Of a DNA stretch of 23,152 nucleotides, positions 22,389-23,152 are shown one piece after another (position 1 is the first letter of the stretch; the number at the start of each line of letters is the position of its first letter). Below the pieces are notes generated by a model. It had not been told where the DNA came from and searched no databases. It was given only the letters and a program-made list of their open reading frames with translations. The stretch spans positions 1 to 23,152 of the forward strand of contig JAQCJA010000013.1 in assembly GCA_027593305.1 (NCBI GenBank), read 5' to 3'. A program made the translations under genes and the position numbers. Source of the stretch: a bacterium. Lineage in GTDB: Bacteria > Latescibacterota > UBA2968 > UBA8231.

Positions 22389-23146
22389 TGAATCTCAGGC
22401 ACTCACTTCCCTTGGCCGTTCTCCTTCTCGTCGCTGGTTGCGCCAGCAAAGGTCCGCCCGAGCTGCGTGGCGCCGACTTCTATTTTGAAGAAGGTCAGAA
22501 GGACTTCCAGCACCGTCGTTACCTCCAGGCTGTAGAGAGTTATCAGCGGATTGTCAGCAACTTTCCCGGGCACGCCCGGGTCGCTGAGGCGCAATACTAC
22601 CTGGCTGAGTCATACTTCGGCATGAAGGAGTATGTCAACGCCGCCTTTGAGTACGAGCGCCTGGTCGATACCTATCCTTCCAGCCAATGGCGTGACGATG
22701 CGCAGTACAAGATTGGCGAATCATACGCCGAGCAGAGTCATCGCGCCGAACTCGACCAGCGCGAGACCTACGAAGCACTGACCGCCTTCCGGCAGTTCAT
22801 CGAGGACAATCCCGGCAGTTCGCTGGTGGTCACCGCACGGGAGCGCATCGCGCAACTGCGCGCGCGTCTGGCAAAAAAGCAGTACCTCGCCGCGCAGCTC
22901 TACCAGCGACAGGGGCACCTTACGGCGGCGCGTATGACGTACGAGGAGATGCTCAATACGTACCCGGAAACACCCTGGTACTGGCATGGCCTGGCGCAAC
23001 TCGGCTTCATCGCCCGCAGCGAAGACAAAACCGAAGAGGCTCGTGGCCACTGGCAGGAAGTCCTGCAGTCAGCCGATTCCGCTGAGGTGCCCGCCGAAGT
23101 GCTGAAGCAGGTTCGGGCGTGGGTCGCCGAGTTGGGCGTGGACTAG
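22385..23146 (+). CDS. bamD: Outer membrane protein assembly lipoprotein BamD
   Basis: This 253-residue protein has the lipobox L-V-A-G-C (C19), so it is a lipoprotein. Five TPR-type units follow: ADFYFEEGQKDFQHRRYLQAVESYQRIVSNFP, then AQYYLAESYFGMKEYVNAAFEYERLVDTYPSS, then DAQYKIGESYAEQSHRAELDQRETYEALTAFRQFIEDNP, and two more near KQYLAAQLYQRQGHLTAARMTYEEMLNTYP. The length, the spacing and the extended third unit match BamD (YfiO), which binds BamA on the periplasmic side and helps insert beta-barrels in the outer membrane. Two adjacent ATGs (22385 and 22388) are possible starts; the first overlaps the upstream stop codon. Only six bases of sequence follow, so the downstream context is not visible. 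Confidence 0.92.
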   Translation: MMNLRHSLPLAVLLLVAGCASKGPPELRGADFYFEEGQKDFQHRRYLQAVESYQRIVSNFPGHARVAEAQYYLAESYFGMKEYVNAAFEYERLVDTYPSSQWRDDAQYKIGESYAEQSHRAELDQRETYEALTAFRQFIEDNPGSSLVVTARERIAQLRARLAKKQYLAAQLYQRQGHLTAARMTYEEMLNTYPETPWYWHGLAQLGFIARSEDKTEEARGHWQEVLQSADSAEVPAEVLKQVRAWVAELGVD

Positions 23147-23152
23147 GACGGC

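Overview
The window is about 23 kb of GC-rich chromosomal DNA, and every gene I can support lies on the + strand. The envelope proteins point to a diderm bacterium: a BamD-type lipoprotein, a CpoB/YbgF-like protein, several lipoprotein signal peptides, and a heptose-1-phosphate nucleotidyltransferase for LPS core. A FlgD-like C-terminal Ig domain on a giant secreted protein, a PorV-like barrel, and many FG-GAP/VCBS propellers and TPRs are typical of the FCB superphylum or nearby candidate phyla (Latescibacterota, Krumholzibacteriota, Eisenbacteria-type). That placement is inference from protein style; no phylogenetic marker was tested.

Region 1 (1-2781) holds a 5'-truncated TPR lipoprotein, a second TPR lipoprotein behind a promoter that predicts a leaderless mRNA, and a 59-residue hypothetical protein. 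Region 2 (2793-7022) is housekeeping. It has a coiled-coil C4 zinc-ribbon protein behind a possible attenuator, the RNase P RNA gene, an LPP20-like exported protein, and pyrF, whose last 24 bases lie inside a tRNA-Pro gene. A hairpin terminator, a promoter with tRNA-Arg and tRNA-His, and an rfaE2-type gene follow.

Region 3 (7038-17471) is the most unusual part. One good promoter precedes three tightly packed genes. The first encodes a ~1,900-residue secreted protein with two copies of a seven-bladed propeller plus Fn3 module, five Big_5 domains, a ZU5-like domain and a FlgD-like C-terminal domain. The second encodes a secreted single propeller with an ASPIC/UnbV-like tail. The third is a 1,036-residue fusion of a PorV-like outer-membrane barrel, an Ig-like domain, a transglutaminase-like Cys/His/Glu domain and three long TPR units. 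I propose that this operon encodes a surface protein together with its own outer-membrane receptor or processing factor. That function is a hypothesis.

Region 4 (17484-23146) starts with two CRP/FNR-type palindromes 33 bp apart, followed by a small exported TPR-like protein, a strong terminator and a CHASE2-class III nucleotide cyclase. A CpoB-like protein, an unknown exported protein with a C-terminal membrane helix, and BamD complete the window; these last three overlap or nearly abut. The proximity of a probable cAMP producer and CRP-like sites suggests a local second-messenger circuit.
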